17,497 nucleotides of DNA, from the NCBI GenBank assembly GCA_002304995.1, contig DBPV01000077.1, positions 5,953 through 23,449 on the forward strand, given 5' to 3'. The stretch comes from Syntrophaceae bacterium UBA1411. GTDB taxonomy: Bacteria; Desulfobacterota; Syntrophia; Syntrophales; Smithellaceae. The translations under genes were made by a program, and so were the position numbers. Shown here in pieces: positions 1-8,022 of the stretch; within the stretch, counting starts at the first letter, position 1, and each line of letters starts with the position of its first letter. Below the pieces are notes generated by a model. The model did not search any database, was not told the DNA's origin, and was given only the letters and a program-made list of their open reading frames with translations.

Positions 1-323
1 GTGTGCAGTTTTCCGCCCGCGGAACCGATGCGCCGGATCAGTTCCTTTTCGACGGCCATGTGAATGTCTTCATCGGCCGGATCGAAGACAAAGGCCCCCT
101 GCTCCATGTCGCGCAGAATCCCTTTGAGTCCGCGGACGATGGCCGCCTCTTCTTTCCGCGAAAGAATTTTCGCCTCGGCCAGCATCGCGGCGTGCGCGAG
201 CGATCCCTCGATATCGTAGCGATACAGCCGGGAATCGTAATGCAGCGAACAGGTGAAGGCCTCCACACTTTTGGCCGTGGCCTCGCCGAAGCGTCCCGCC
301 CAGGGTTTTTTATTGTCCGCCAT
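1..323 (-). CDS. argH: Argininosuccinate lyase, N-terminal part (runs off left edge)
   Basis: Cleaves argininosuccinate to arginine and fumarate, the last step of arginine synthesis. Only the first 107 codons are present. Reading from the ATG at 323, the protein begins MADNKKPWAGRF, which matches the Trp-x-Gly-Arg-Phe start of this family. Near the visible end it has the conserved DIHMAVE stretch and then GGKLHT, which in the family leads into the substrate-binding GRSRNDQ loop just beyond the window. An AAGGAG Shine-Dalgarno sequence sits 7 bases before the ATG. The gene lies 22 bases after the argG stop, so the two consecutive enzymes are probably co-transcribed. The call is firm because sequence and position agree; the fumarase/aspartase superfamily has relatives, but none would be expected right after argG. 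Confidence 0.95.
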   Translation of the reverse strand, partial: MADNKKPWAGRFGEATAKSVEAFTCSLHYDSRLYRYDIEGSLAHAAMLAEAKILSRKEEAAIVRGLKGILRDMEQGAFVFDPADEDIHMAVEKELIRRIGSAGGKLH

Positions 324-345
324 GAAAGCGCTCCTTGCCGGGGCT

Positions 346-1560
346 TTAAGGTTTGTTTTTCAAAATATTCTGAATCCGCAGGCGCAGGCCGTTGAGACGG
401 ATGAAGCCGGTCGCGTCTTTCTGATTGTAGACCTGATCCTTTTCAAAGGTCGCAAACGCCTCGCTGTAGAGGGAATTGGGCGACTTGCGTCCGACGACGA
501 TGCAGTTGCCCTTGTAGAGCTTCAGCCTGGCCGTGCCGTTCACGTTTTCCTGCGTCGCATCAATGTAGGTTTGCAGCGTCTTCATCTCCGGCGAATACCA
601 GAAGCCGTTGTACGCGAGCTGCGCATACTTCGGCGTGAGCGAATCGCGCATCAGCATGACTTCGCGGTCCATCGTGATGGATTCGACCGCGCGGTGCGCC
701 GCCCAGAGGACCGTTCCCCCGGGCGTCTCGTACACGCCGCGGGATTTCATGCCGACAAAGCGGTTTTCGACCATGTCCACCCGGCCGATCCCGTTCTGGC
801 CGGCGACGGCGTTCATGTAATCCATGAGTTTGGCGGGCGACATCTTTTTGCCGTTCACGGCCACCGGATTGCCTTTCTTGAAATCGATCTCCACGTACGT
901 CGGCTTGTCCGGCGCCGCCTCGGGCGATTTCGTCAGCACGAAAATATCCTCCGGCGGCTCCGCATACGTGTCCTCCAGAATGCCGCCTTCGTGCGAAATA
1001 TGCAGCAGGTTGCGGTCGGAGCTGTAAGGTTTGGCCTTGGTCAGCGTGATGGGAATTTTGTATTTCTTCGCGTAGTCCATCATCGATTCCCGGGAGTTGA
1101 ATTTCCAGTGCTCGTCGCGCCAGGTGGCGATGATGTTGATGGACGGATCCAGCGCGATGAAGGTCAGTTCGAAGCGGACCTGATCGTTGCCCTTGCCGGT
1201 CGCGCCGTGCGACACGGAATCCGCGCCTTCGAGGTGGGCGATTTCGATCTGGCGCTTGGCGATGAGCGGCCGGGCCAGCGACGTCCCGAGCAGATACGTT
1301 CCCTCGTAAATCGCGTTGGCGCGCAGCGCCGGAAAGACGAAGTCCCGCGCGAATTCTTCCTGCAGGTTGTCGATGTAGATTTTGCTGGCGCCGGTGCTGA
1401 GGGCTTTTTCCTCCAGTCCCGAAAGCTCTTCTTTCTGTCCCACGTCGGCCGCGAAGCAGATCACCTCGCATTTATACGTTTCGATCAACCAGCGGACGAT
1501 GACGGAGGTGTCCAGACCTCCGGAATACGCCAAGACGACTTTTTTAATTTTATTGGCCAC
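346..1560 (-). CDS. argG: Argininosuccinate synthase
   Basis: Joins citrulline and aspartate using ATP to form argininosuccinate. The 404-residue product has the usual family length. The ATP-binding loop AYSGGLDTS is at residues 11-19 and the conserved SVSHGATGKGNDQVRFE block is at about 115-131. The frame stays open upstream to a possible ATG at 1638, but that would overlap argF and add about 26 unrelated residues. I choose the GTG at 1560 because it directly precedes ANKIKKVVLAYSGG and has a perfect AGGAGG nine bases upstream. That Shine-Dalgarno lies right at the argF stop codon (1574-1576), which suggests translational coupling. argH follows after 22 bases. Confidence 0.97.
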   Translation of the reverse strand: MANKIKKVVLAYSGGLDTSVIVRWLIETYKCEVICFAADVGQKEELSGLEEKALSTGASKIYIDNLQEEFARDFVFPALRANAIYEGTYLLGTSLARPLIAKRQIEIAHLEGADSVSHGATGKGNDQVRFELTFIALDPSINIIATWRDEHWKFNSRESMMDYAKKYKIPITLTKAKPYSSDRNLLHISHEGGILEDTYAEPPEDIFVLTKSPEAAPDKPTYVEIDFKKGNPVAVNGKKMSPAKLMDYMNAVAGQNGIGRVDMVENRFVGMKSRGVYETPGGTVLWAAHRAVESITMDREVMLMRDSLTPKYAQLAYNGFWYSPEMKTLQTYIDATQENVNGTARLKLYKGNCIVVGRKSPNSLYSEAFATFEKDQVYNQKDATGFIRLNGLRLRIQNILKNKP

Positions 1561-1569
1561 GATTTTTTT

Positions 1570-1575
1570 CCTCCT
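1570..1575 (-). promoter_or_regulatory. Shine-Dalgarno of argG, overlapping the argF stop
   Basis: AGGAGG on the minus strand, 9 bases before the GTG at 1560. It decides the argG start against the longer open frame, and it overlaps the argF TAG codon at 1574-1576, so ribosomes ending argF would sit on the argG initiation site. Confidence 0.85.
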
Positions 1576-2467
1576 AAAGCAATATTTCCAAAACAGCCTT
1601 TTGCACGTGCAGCCGGTTTTCCGCTTCCTCAACCACAACGGACTGCGGTCCGTCGATCACGTCGGCGGTGATTTCCTCGCCGCGGTGCGCGGGCAGACAA
1701 TGCATCACGATGGCGTCTTTTTTCGCCACCCCCAACAGCGCTTGATTAATCTGATAATTTCTGAAGATCTTCATTCTTTCCTGAGACTCGGCCTCCTGCC
1801 CCATGCTGGTCCAGACATCCGTGTAAAGCACATCGGCGTTTCGCGCGGCTTCGAACGGATCGCGGCACAGCTTGACGCGGCCGGCGGCCGCGAGAATCCG
1901 CGCGTCGGGATCATAGCCTTCCGGACAGGCCAGCGCCAGTTCGAAAGGCAGGTGCGCGGCCGCTTCAATCCAGCTGTTGGCGACATTGTTGCCGTCGCCG
2001 ATGTAGGCCACCCGCACTCCTTCATAAGACCCTTTCTTTTCCTGAATGGTAAAGAGGTCGGCCAGAATCTGGCAGGGGTGCAGGAGATCCGTCAGGCCGT
2101 TGATCACCGGAATGGCGGCATAGCGGGCCAGTTCTTCGACGCTCTCCTGCGAAAAGGTGCGGATCATGATGCCGTTTAGGTAGCACGACATCATCCTTGC
2201 AGAATCCGCAAGCGTCTCCCCCCGTCCGATCTGCGTGTCGCGCGAATTCAGGAAAAGGGCGATGCCGCCCATCTGGTACATGCCGACTTCGAAGGAAATC
2301 CTCGTCCGCGTGGACGATTTGTCGAAAATCATGCCCAGCGTTTTTCCCTTCAGCGACGCGTGGTCCCTGCCCTCTTTGAGCAGTTGCTTGAGCCGGGCGG
2401 CGCGGCGCCAGATGTCCTGGAAATCCGCCGGTGTCATCCCTGCAAAACCGAGCAAGTCTTTCTTCAT
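1574..2467 (-). CDS. argF: Ornithine carbamoyltransferase
   Basis: Transfers the carbamoyl group from carbamoyl phosphate to ornithine, giving citrulline. The 297-residue protein carries the carbamoyl-phosphate site SSTRTR at about 51-56, the HPCQ motif at 130-133, the ornithine-loop region DVWTSMGQE at about 217-225 and the catalytic HCLPAHRGEE block at 256-265. These separate it from aspartate carbamoyltransferase, which lacks the SMG and HCLP motifs. The ATG at 2465-2467 overlaps the argD stop in an ATGA arrangement, and a GGAGGGG sequence lies just upstream, so coupling to argD is likely. No truncation or missing catalytic residue is seen. Confidence 0.97.
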   Translation of the reverse strand: MKKDLLGFAGMTPADFQDIWRRAARLKQLLKEGRDHASLKGKTLGMIFDKSSTRTRISFEVGMYQMGGIALFLNSRDTQIGRGETLADSARMMSCYLNGIMIRTFSQESVEELARYAAIPVINGLTDLLHPCQILADLFTIQEKKGSYEGVRVAYIGDGNNVANSWIEAAAHLPFELALACPEGYDPDARILAAAGRVKLCRDPFEAARNADVLYTDVWTSMGQEAESQERMKIFRNYQINQALLGVAKKDAIVMHCLPAHRGEEITADVIDGPQSVVVEEAENRLHVQKAVLEILL

Positions 2468-3654
2468 GTCCCCTCCATGACTGAATCCAGAATGGCGATC
2501 GCTTCGTCGATGTCGCCGGAATCGACGATGAGCGGCGGCACGAAGCGCAGCGTCTTGCCGCCGGTACAGTTAATGAGCAGACCCTTTTCCTGGCAGGCTC
2601 CGACAATGCCCGCGCCTTCGCTCGCCAGCGAACAGGCCAGCATGAGCCCCCGGCCCCGGACATCCGTGATGACGGGATGCTTCTCCTGGAGTTTTCGGAG
2701 CTTCGCCAGGAAATACTCTCCCATTTCCCGGCAATTGTCCAGCACTCCGTCCTCCACAAGCGCTTTGAGCGTGGCTTTGACCGCCGCCATGCCCAGCAGA
2801 TTGCCGCCGAACGTGGACGCGTGATTGCCCGGAACAAACGCGCCGGCGACCTCCTCTCTCGCCAGCATCGCGCCCACGGGAAAACCGTTGCCCAGGGCCT
2901 TGGCCAGTGTCATGATGTCGGGAGTGACTCCGGAATGCTCATAGGCAAACAGTTTGCCGGTCCGGCCGATGCCGGTCTGCACCTCATCGACGATCATCAG
3001 AATATGGCGGCGGTCGCAGATGTCGCGCACCCGGGCCAGATAGGCCGCATCGGGAATGATCACTCCGCCCTCACCCTGGATCGGCTCCAGCATCACGCCG
3101 CAGGTCTTGGGCGTGATGGCCGCTTCCAGCGCGTCGGGATCGTTGAAGGGCACGTAGGTAAAACCGTCCAGGAGCGGCGTAAAACCGAACTGGAATTTTT
3201 CCTGACCCGTGGCGGTGATGGTCGCCATCGTCCGGCCGTGAAAGGAATCCTTCATGGTGATGAGTTCGAAGCGGCCCCCGCCCATCTTTTCATGGGCGTA
3301 TTTGCGCGCCAGTTTGATGGCGGCTTCGTTGGCCTCCGCGCCGCTGTTGCAGAAAAAAACCCGGTCGGCAAAGGAATGGGCCACCAGCCACGCCGCGACG
3401 TCCGCCTGCGGCTTCGTATAGTACAGGTTCGAAACGTGCATCAGCTCCTTGGCCTGTTTTTTGATCGCCTTCACGACTTTCGGATGGGAATGCCCCAGAT
3501 TGCACACGGCGATGCCGGCGACGAAATCAAGATACTCCCGGTCCTCGGCGTCCCAGACCCGCGCGCCTTCGCCCCTGACGAGCGCAATGGGCACTCTCCG
3601 GTAGGTGTTCATGATATTCGCGTCGGCCAGCGCCATAATTTTTTTTCCGTTCAT
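2464..3654 (-). CDS. argD: Acetylornithine aminotransferase (class III PLP enzyme)
   Basis: Transfers the amino group of glutamate to N-acetylglutamate semialdehyde, giving N-acetylornithine; in many bacteria it also serves lysine synthesis. The 396-residue protein shows the class III aminotransferase signature VDEVQTGIGRTG at about 222-233 and the PLP lysine (Lys252) in TLAKALGNGFPVGA. The NSGAEANEAAIK block at about 103-114 binds the cofactor phosphate. The frame is open further upstream into argB, but the ATG at 3654 has an AAAGGA Shine-Dalgarno that overlaps the argB stop region and fits the usual N-terminus. An ATG six codons later (3636) is a weaker alternative. Its placement between argB and argF favours this role over related ornithine or GABA aminotransferases. 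Confidence 0.95.
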   Translation of the reverse strand: MNGKKIMALADANIMNTYRRVPIALVRGEGARVWDAEDREYLDFVAGIAVCNLGHSHPKVVKAIKKQAKELMHVSNLYYTKPQADVAAWLVAHSFADRVFFCNSGAEANEAAIKLARKYAHEKMGGGRFELITMKDSFHGRTMATITATGQEKFQFGFTPLLDGFTYVPFNDPDALEAAITPKTCGVMLEPIQGEGGVIIPDAAYLARVRDICDRRHILMIVDEVQTGIGRTGKLFAYEHSGVTPDIMTLAKALGNGFPVGAMLAREEVAGAFVPGNHASTFGGNLLGMAAVKATLKALVEDGVLDNCREMGEYFLAKLRKLQEKHPVITDVRGRGLMLACSLASEGAGIVGACQEKGLLINCTGGKTLRFVPPLIVDSGDIDEAIAILDSVMEGT

Positions 3655-3668
3655 GAGTCTCTTTTCCT

Positions 3669-4559
3669 TTACAATACGATTTCTGTCCCGATCCCCTTGT
3701 CTGTAAAGACCTCCAGCAGGATCGCGTGTTTGAGCCGTCCGTCGATGATGTGCGCTTTCCTGACGCCGCCGCGCAGCGCCTTGAGGCAGCATTTCACCTT
3801 GGGAAACATTCCCCCTTCCACCGTGCCGTCGTCGATCAGATTCAGGGCGTCCTGATTCGTCATCGTATGAATCAGTCGCTTGTCGTTGTCGAGCACGCCC
3901 GCGACATCCGTAAGCAAAAGCAGCTTTTCCGCTTTCAGCGCGGCGGCCACTTCGCCGGCCACGATATCGGCGTTGATGTTGTAGGTCTCGCCCTTTTCTC
4001 CGATGCCGGTCGGTGCGATCACGGGAATGAAGCCGTTCTGGCCCAGAGACACGATCAGCTCGGCGTTGACTTCCTTGACTTTCCCCACCAGGCCGATGTC
4101 GATGATCTCCGACGGCGTATGCTGCGCCTTGTCTTCATTGAGATAGTATTTCTCGGCGACCACCAGGTTGCCGTCCTTGCCGCTCAATCCCACCGCCTTG
4201 CCGCCGTGCTGGTTGATGAGGCCGACGATTTCCTTGTTCACCATGCCCACCAGCACCATCTCCACGATGTTCATGGTTTCCTGGTCCGTGACCCGCATTC
4301 CCTGGATGAACTTGGATTCCTTGCCCAGCTTCTTGAGCAGGCTGCCGATCTGCGGTCCGCCGCCGTGCACCACCACGGGATGCAGGCCGATATATTTCAT
4401 CATCACCACGTCGCGGGCGAACTTGTCCTTGAGCTCCTCGTCGGTCATCGCGTGGCCGCCGTACTTGATCACGATGGTCTTGTTGTAGAAGCGCCGGATG
4501 TAGGGCAGGGCCTCCAGCAGAATATCCGCGCGCTCCATCGAACTTTGAAGATGTTCCAT
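3669..4559 (-). CDS. argB: Acetylglutamate kinase, arginine-sensitive type
   Basis: Phosphorylates N-acetylglutamate, the second and usually controlling step of arginine synthesis. The 296-residue amino-acid kinase has the lysine-glycine ATP loop IKYGGHAM at 31-38, the substrate glycine motif HGGGPQ at 65-70 and the LTDVAGV block at about 216-222. It also has the N-terminal helix before the kinase core (residues 1-26) and the C-terminal LLEVFTDKGIGTEI region. In the family these features mark hexameric enzymes inhibited by arginine, so feedback control is inferred. A GGAG Shine-Dalgarno sits 6 bases before the ATG. It starts 13 bases after hslU and ends 14 bases before argD. Confidence 0.97.
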   Translation of the reverse strand: MEHLQSSMERADILLEALPYIRRFYNKTIVIKYGGHAMTDEELKDKFARDVVMMKYIGLHPVVVHGGGPQIGSLLKKLGKESKFIQGMRVTDQETMNIVEMVLVGMVNKEIVGLINQHGGKAVGLSGKDGNLVVAEKYYLNEDKAQHTPSEIIDIGLVGKVKEVNAELIVSLGQNGFIPVIAPTGIGEKGETYNINADIVAGEVAAALKAEKLLLLTDVAGVLDNDKRLIHTMTNQDALNLIDDGTVEGGMFPKVKCCLKALRGGVRKAHIIDGRLKHAILLEVFTDKGIGTEIVL

Positions 4560-4572
4560 GTCTTTCTCCGTT

Positions 4573-5967
4573 TTACAAAATATATCTGCTCAAATCCTCG
4601 TCCTCGACGATGTTGTCGAGCTTCTCCTCCACATACCTGGCGTCGATGACGATCTTCTTTTCCTCGAGGTCCGGCGCGTCGAAGGAGATGTCCTCCAGAA
4701 GCGTCTCCATGATCGTGTAGAGACGGCGCGCGCCGATGTTTTCCGTCCGCTCGTTGACGATGGTCGCCACCTCTGCGATTTGCTCCACCGCGTCTTCGGT
4801 AAAGGACAGCGCGATGTCTTCCGTCGCCATCATTTCCGTGTACTGCTTGACCAGAGCGTTGTTGGGCTCGGTGAGAATCCGCACGAATTCCTCCTTGCCC
4901 AGCGAATCCAGCTCGACGCGGATCGGGAAACGACCCTGCAGCTCCGGAATCAGATCGGAAGGCTTCGTTCCGGAAAAAGCGCCCGCCGCGATAAACAGGA
5001 TGTGATCGGTTTTCACCATTCCGTACCGGGTGTTGACATTCGACCCTTCCACGATGGGCAGCAGATCCCGCTGGACGCCTTCGCGCGACACATCCGGCCC
5101 GTGCTGCGAATCCCCGCCGACGATCTTGTCGATTTCGTCGAGGAAAATAATGCCCGACTGCTCGACGCGGTCCAGCGCCGTCCGGGTCACCTTGTCCATG
5201 TCGATGAGCTTCTGCGCCTCCTCCGCCGCCATGATCTCCAGGGCCTCCGGAACCTTGACGTTTCTTCTTTTCTTTTTCTGGGGCATCATGTTGCCCAGCA
5301 TGTCCTTCAGGTTGAGGCCCATGTCCTCCATGCCGGCCGCCGAAAAGATTTCAATCATGGGACCGCTGCGCGGCTCGGCGACTTCCAGTTCCACCATCCG
5401 CTCGTCCAGTCTTCCGTCGTTGAGCAGTTTGCGCAGTTTCTCCCGCGTGGCATCCTGCCGTCTGACCGACTCCTCGGTCATCGGCGCTTCCAGCGCTTCG
5501 GGATCGGGATCCTTGAGCATGTCGCCGACGTTTCTTTCAACGGCGCGCGGCGGCAAAAGCAGGTCCAGAAGCCGCTCTTCCGCGATTTCGGCGGCCTTGG
5601 CCTGCACGTTTTCCTGTTCCTCGGCCTTGATCATGTTGATGGAGAGCTCCACCAGATCGCGGACCATCGATTCCACGTCGCGCCCCACGTAGCCCACTTC
5701 CGTGAACTTGGACGCCTCGACCTTCAGAAAAGGCGAGTTGTCCAGCTTGGCCAGACGCCGGGCGATTTCGGTTTTGCCGACGCCCGTCGGTCCGATCATG
5801 ATGATATTTTTCGGCGAAATTTCATCCGCCAGCTCCGGAGGCACATTCTGCCTCCGCCAGCGGTTGCGCAGCGCGATGGCCACGGCCCTTTTGGCGTCCG
5901 CCTGGCCGATGATGTGCCGGTCGAGTCTTTCCACTATTTCACGGGGGGTCAACCCAGAATTGTTCAT
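4573..5967 (-). CDS. hslU: ATP-dependent protease ATPase subunit HslU (ClpY)
   Basis: AAA+ unfoldase that feeds substrates to the HslV peptidase in the cytoplasm. The 464-residue protein has Walker A GPTGVGKT at 59-66, Walker B IIFLDEID at 273-280 and the sensor-2 region ERTENIGARRL at about 406-416. The intermediate domain lies between the Walker motifs at about 110-245, with a charged KKKRRN segment near 231-236. The C-terminus ends DLSRYIL, the tail that in this family inserts into HslV to activate it. The frame is open upstream into hslV, but the ATG at 5967 gives the standard MNNSGLTPREIVERLD start. Its AAGGAG Shine-Dalgarno is 12 bases away, somewhat longer than ideal. Confidence 0.97.
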   Translation of the reverse strand: MNNSGLTPREIVERLDRHIIGQADAKRAVAIALRNRWRRQNVPPELADEISPKNIIMIGPTGVGKTEIARRLAKLDNSPFLKVEASKFTEVGYVGRDVESMVRDLVELSINMIKAEEQENVQAKAAEIAEERLLDLLLPPRAVERNVGDMLKDPDPEALEAPMTEESVRRQDATREKLRKLLNDGRLDERMVELEVAEPRSGPMIEIFSAAGMEDMGLNLKDMLGNMMPQKKKRRNVKVPEALEIMAAEEAQKLIDMDKVTRTALDRVEQSGIIFLDEIDKIVGGDSQHGPDVSREGVQRDLLPIVEGSNVNTRYGMVKTDHILFIAAGAFSGTKPSDLIPELQGRFPIRVELDSLGKEEFVRILTEPNNALVKQYTEMMATEDIALSFTEDAVEQIAEVATIVNERTENIGARRLYTIMETLLEDISFDAPDLEEKKIVIDARYVEEKLDNIVEDEDLSRYIL

Positions 5968-5983
5968 GATGGAAACTTGCTCC

Positions 5984-6559
5984 TTACTTTTTGCTCTTTT
6001 TGGCGTCTTTCGGCGCTTCTTCGTCGAGGTCGATTTCCTCGATCGTGATGTGATCGTTGGTGTAGATGCAGATTTCCGCCGCGATCCGCATGGATTCCCG
6101 GGCGATTTCCGTGGCCGAAAGAGCACTGTGGCGGACCAGCGCGCGCGCCGCCGCCTGGGCGAAAGCGCCGCCGGAACCGATCGCCATGACGTCGTCGTCC
6201 GATTCGATGACATCGCCGTTGCCCGAAATGATGAGCGAATAATCGCGGCTCACCGCAATCATCAACGCCTCCAGATGCCGCAGCACCCGGTCGGTGCGCC
6301 AGTCCTTCGTCAGCTCCACCGCCGCCCGCAGCAAATTGCCGTTGTACTGTTCGAGCTTCTGGTCGAACCGGTCAAACAGCGTGAAGGCGTCGGCGGTCGC
6401 TCCCGCAAAGCCGACGATCACTTCATTATTGTACAGGCGCCGGACCTTGCGGGCTCCGTGTTTCAGGATCGTCGTATCCAGCGTCACCTGTCCGTCGCCG
6501 GCCACGGTGATCCGGTTGTCTTTTCTGATGGCCAGGATGGTCGTCCCTTTAATGTGCAT
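5984..6559 (-). CDS. hslV: ATP-dependent protease peptidase subunit HslV (ClpQ)
   Basis: Threonine peptidase that forms the proteolytic chamber of HslUV. The predicted precursor MHIKG would be removed to expose Thr6 of TTILAIRK as nucleophile. The conserved AGDGQVTL motif follows at 20-27, and KVRRLY contains the catalytic lysine (Lys38, equivalent to mature Lys33). IGSGGAFAQAAARAL at about 127-141 is also diagnostic. At 191 residues it is some 10-15 longer than the E. coli protein because of a charged tail after IEEI (about residues 177-191). The ATG at 6559 is preceded by GGGAG. hslU starts 16 bases downstream, so the two partner subunits are made together. Confidence 0.97.
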   Translation of the reverse strand: MHIKGTTILAIRKDNRITVAGDGQVTLDTTILKHGARKVRRLYNNEVIVGFAGATADAFTLFDRFDQKLEQYNGNLLRAAVELTKDWRTDRVLRHLEALMIAVSRDYSLIISGNGDVIESDDDVMAIGSGGAFAQAAARALVRHSALSATEIARESMRIAAEICIYTNDHITIEEIDLDEEAPKDAKKSKK

Positions 6560-6588
6560 GCGTTCTCCCGTCTCTTCTTTTATAGCTC

Positions 6589-7506
6589 CTATCGCTTGGC
6601 CCGGGGATGGGCCTTGTCATAAACTTCCAGCAGGCGGTTGATGTTCACCGCCGTGTACTTCTGCGTTGTGGAGAGGCTCTCGTGTCCGAGCATCTCCTGA
6701 ATCGACCGCAAATCCGCTCCCGCCGACAGCAAATGCGTGGCGAAGCTGTGCCGCAGCGCGTGCGGGCTGATTTTGCGCCCGATGCCGCTTCGGAGCGCGG
6801 CCCCGTCCACCAGACGGGCGATGCTCCGCGTCGTCAATCGCCCGCCGCGGTTGTTTAAAAAAAGCGCGCCGTGGAAAGGATCCACGGCCTTTTCCTTCCG
6901 CAGGGCCCGGGTTGCGTCAAGGTAGCCGCGGATCGCGTCTTGCGCCGGCCTGCCCACCGGAACGATTCTCTCCTTTTTGCCCTTGCCGCGGACCTTCACC
7001 AGCGCTTCTGCAAAATGAACGTCCCCGACGTTCAATCCGGCCATCTCCGCAAGCCGCAGGCCGGACGAATAAAACAACTCCAGAAGCGCCCGGCCGCGCA
7101 GTCCGGATGCGGAGGAATCGGCCGTTGACGCGGCAATCAGGGCAAATGCTTCATCCACCGACAAAAACGTCGGCGTGTGTTTTTCCATCTTCGGCGTCCG
7201 GACCCCCTGGGCGGGATTGCTTTTCACAACGCCCTCGCGCAGCAGAAACCGGTAAAACGCCCGCAGCGAAGACACCTTGCGGTTGATGGACGTCTTCTTC
7301 AGTTTCCGGCCGAACAAAAAAGACAGATACGCCCGGACGGCATCCGTCCCGGCGGCGTCGAGCGTCTTATGCCCCGATGGATTGTCCCTGCCCTGCAGGA
7401 AGACGTTAAACTCCTCAATATCCGTCAGATAGGCCAGGCGGGTATGTTCCGATACATTGCGCTCCACCTCCAGAAATGTTCGAAAATCCGCCAGCAGGTT
7501 TTTCAT
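6589..7506 (-). CDS. xerC: Tyrosine recombinase, XerC type
   Basis: Site-specific recombinase that, with a XerD partner, resolves chromosome dimers at dif. The 305-residue protein has an N-terminal SAM-like DNA-binding domain (about 1-95) and a C-terminal catalytic domain. The catalytic set is complete: Arg151 in SSGLRLAE, Lys175 in RGKGKKER, His249 and Arg252 in HALRHSF, His275 in LGHESL and Tyr284 in TQKYTAV. Placement next to hslVU is a known arrangement for xerC and argues for a housekeeping recombinase rather than a phage integrase; no attachment site or cargo is seen. The Shine-Dalgarno is weak, but the ATG begins 4 bases after the upstream stop, so initiation may rely on coupling. XerC versus XerD is decided on context. 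Confidence 0.9.
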   Translation of the reverse strand: MKNLLADFRTFLEVERNVSEHTRLAYLTDIEEFNVFLQGRDNPSGHKTLDAAGTDAVRAYLSFLFGRKLKKTSINRKVSSLRAFYRFLLREGVVKSNPAQGVRTPKMEKHTPTFLSVDEAFALIAASTADSSASGLRGRALLELFYSSGLRLAEMAGLNVGDVHFAEALVKVRGKGKKERIVPVGRPAQDAIRGYLDATRALRKEKAVDPFHGALFLNNRGGRLTTRSIARLVDGAALRSGIGRKISPHALRHSFATHLLSAGADLRSIQEMLGHESLSTTQKYTAVNINRLLEVYDKAHPRAKR

Positions 7507-7510
7507 TTCG

Positions 7511-8011
7511 CTACATTTTGTACTTCCCGAAATCTTCCGCGGATAAATTCTCCAGAAACTCCTTGATCTTGTCTTCCTTAAACTTGTCGATGTCGGAAAG
7601 CTTCATTCCGAAATCGATGTTGCGGGATTTTTCCAGAACGCTTTCCTCGACGAATATCGACGCCCGCGCGCGCAGCGCCAGCGCAATCGCGTCGCTCGGT
7701 CGCGCGTCGATGGTGTAGGTTTGCCCCTCCCGCGTCAGATACACGTTGGCAAAAAACGTGTTGTTGCGAATATCGACGATTTCAATCCGGTTCACCGTCA
7801 CATCCAGCGCTTTAATGCATTCGTACAGGAGATCATGCGTCATCGGCCGCGAAAACACGACATGCTCGAGCTCCGTCGCAATGGCGCTGGCTTCGAACAG
7901 ACCGATCCAGATCGGAATGGCTTTGCTGTCCTGCAGATCTTTCAAAATGACGATAGGCGTATTGGTGATCGGATCGATGGTCAATCCCGACACCTTCATC
8001 TCCAGCAGCAT
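7511..8011 (-). CDS. Bifunctional nuclease (BFN, DUF151) domain protein
   Basis: A 166-residue protein of the DUF151/BFN family. Characteristic stretches are the opening beta strand MLLEMKVSGLTIDP, the RPMTHDLL segment at about 55-62 and the ARPSDAIALALR motif at about 103-114. It ends in a charged tail of about 40 residues. A plant member of this family has been reported to have DNase and RNase activity, but the role of bacterial members is not settled, so no specific reaction is claimed. The ATG at 8011 has a strong AAGGAGG six bases away that includes the miaB stop codon. It sits between a tRNA-modifying enzyme and xerC, which suggests only a general nucleic-acid context. Confidence 0.88.
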   Translation of the reverse strand: MLLEMKVSGLTIDPITNTPIVILKDLQDSKAIPIWIGLFEASAIATELEHVVFSRPMTHDLLYECIKALDVTVNRIEIVDIRNNTFFANVYLTREGQTYTIDARPSDAIALALRARASIFVEESVLEKSRNIDFGMKLSDIDKFKEDKIKEFLENLSAEDFGKYKM

Positions 8012-8022
8012 TCCCGGCCTCC

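Noticed and set aside
1561..1638. Longer N-terminus for argG starting at an ATG inside argF
   Set aside because: It would overlap argF by 65 bases and add unrelated residues. The GTG at 1560 has a perfect Shine-Dalgarno and gives the family-standard start.
253..1671. Long plus-strand open frame of 472 codons opposite argG
   Set aside because: It is the antisense shadow of argG and argH: Arg/His/Val-rich, no recognisable domain, no Shine-Dalgarno, and the opposite strand has an unmistakable conserved enzyme.
2677..6048. Series of plus-strand open frames (2677-3855, 3726-4649, 4558-6048) opposite argD, argB and hslU
   Set aside because: Their composition is typical of antisense reading of GC-rich genes, and they end or overlap arbitrarily relative to each other. 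The minus-strand genes explain the coding constraint.
6589..7506. Tyrosine recombinase as sign of an integrated element
   Set aside because: It is embedded in the housekeeping chain beside hslVU, and there are no flanking repeats, tRNA gene or cargo genes. XerC is the fitting explanation.
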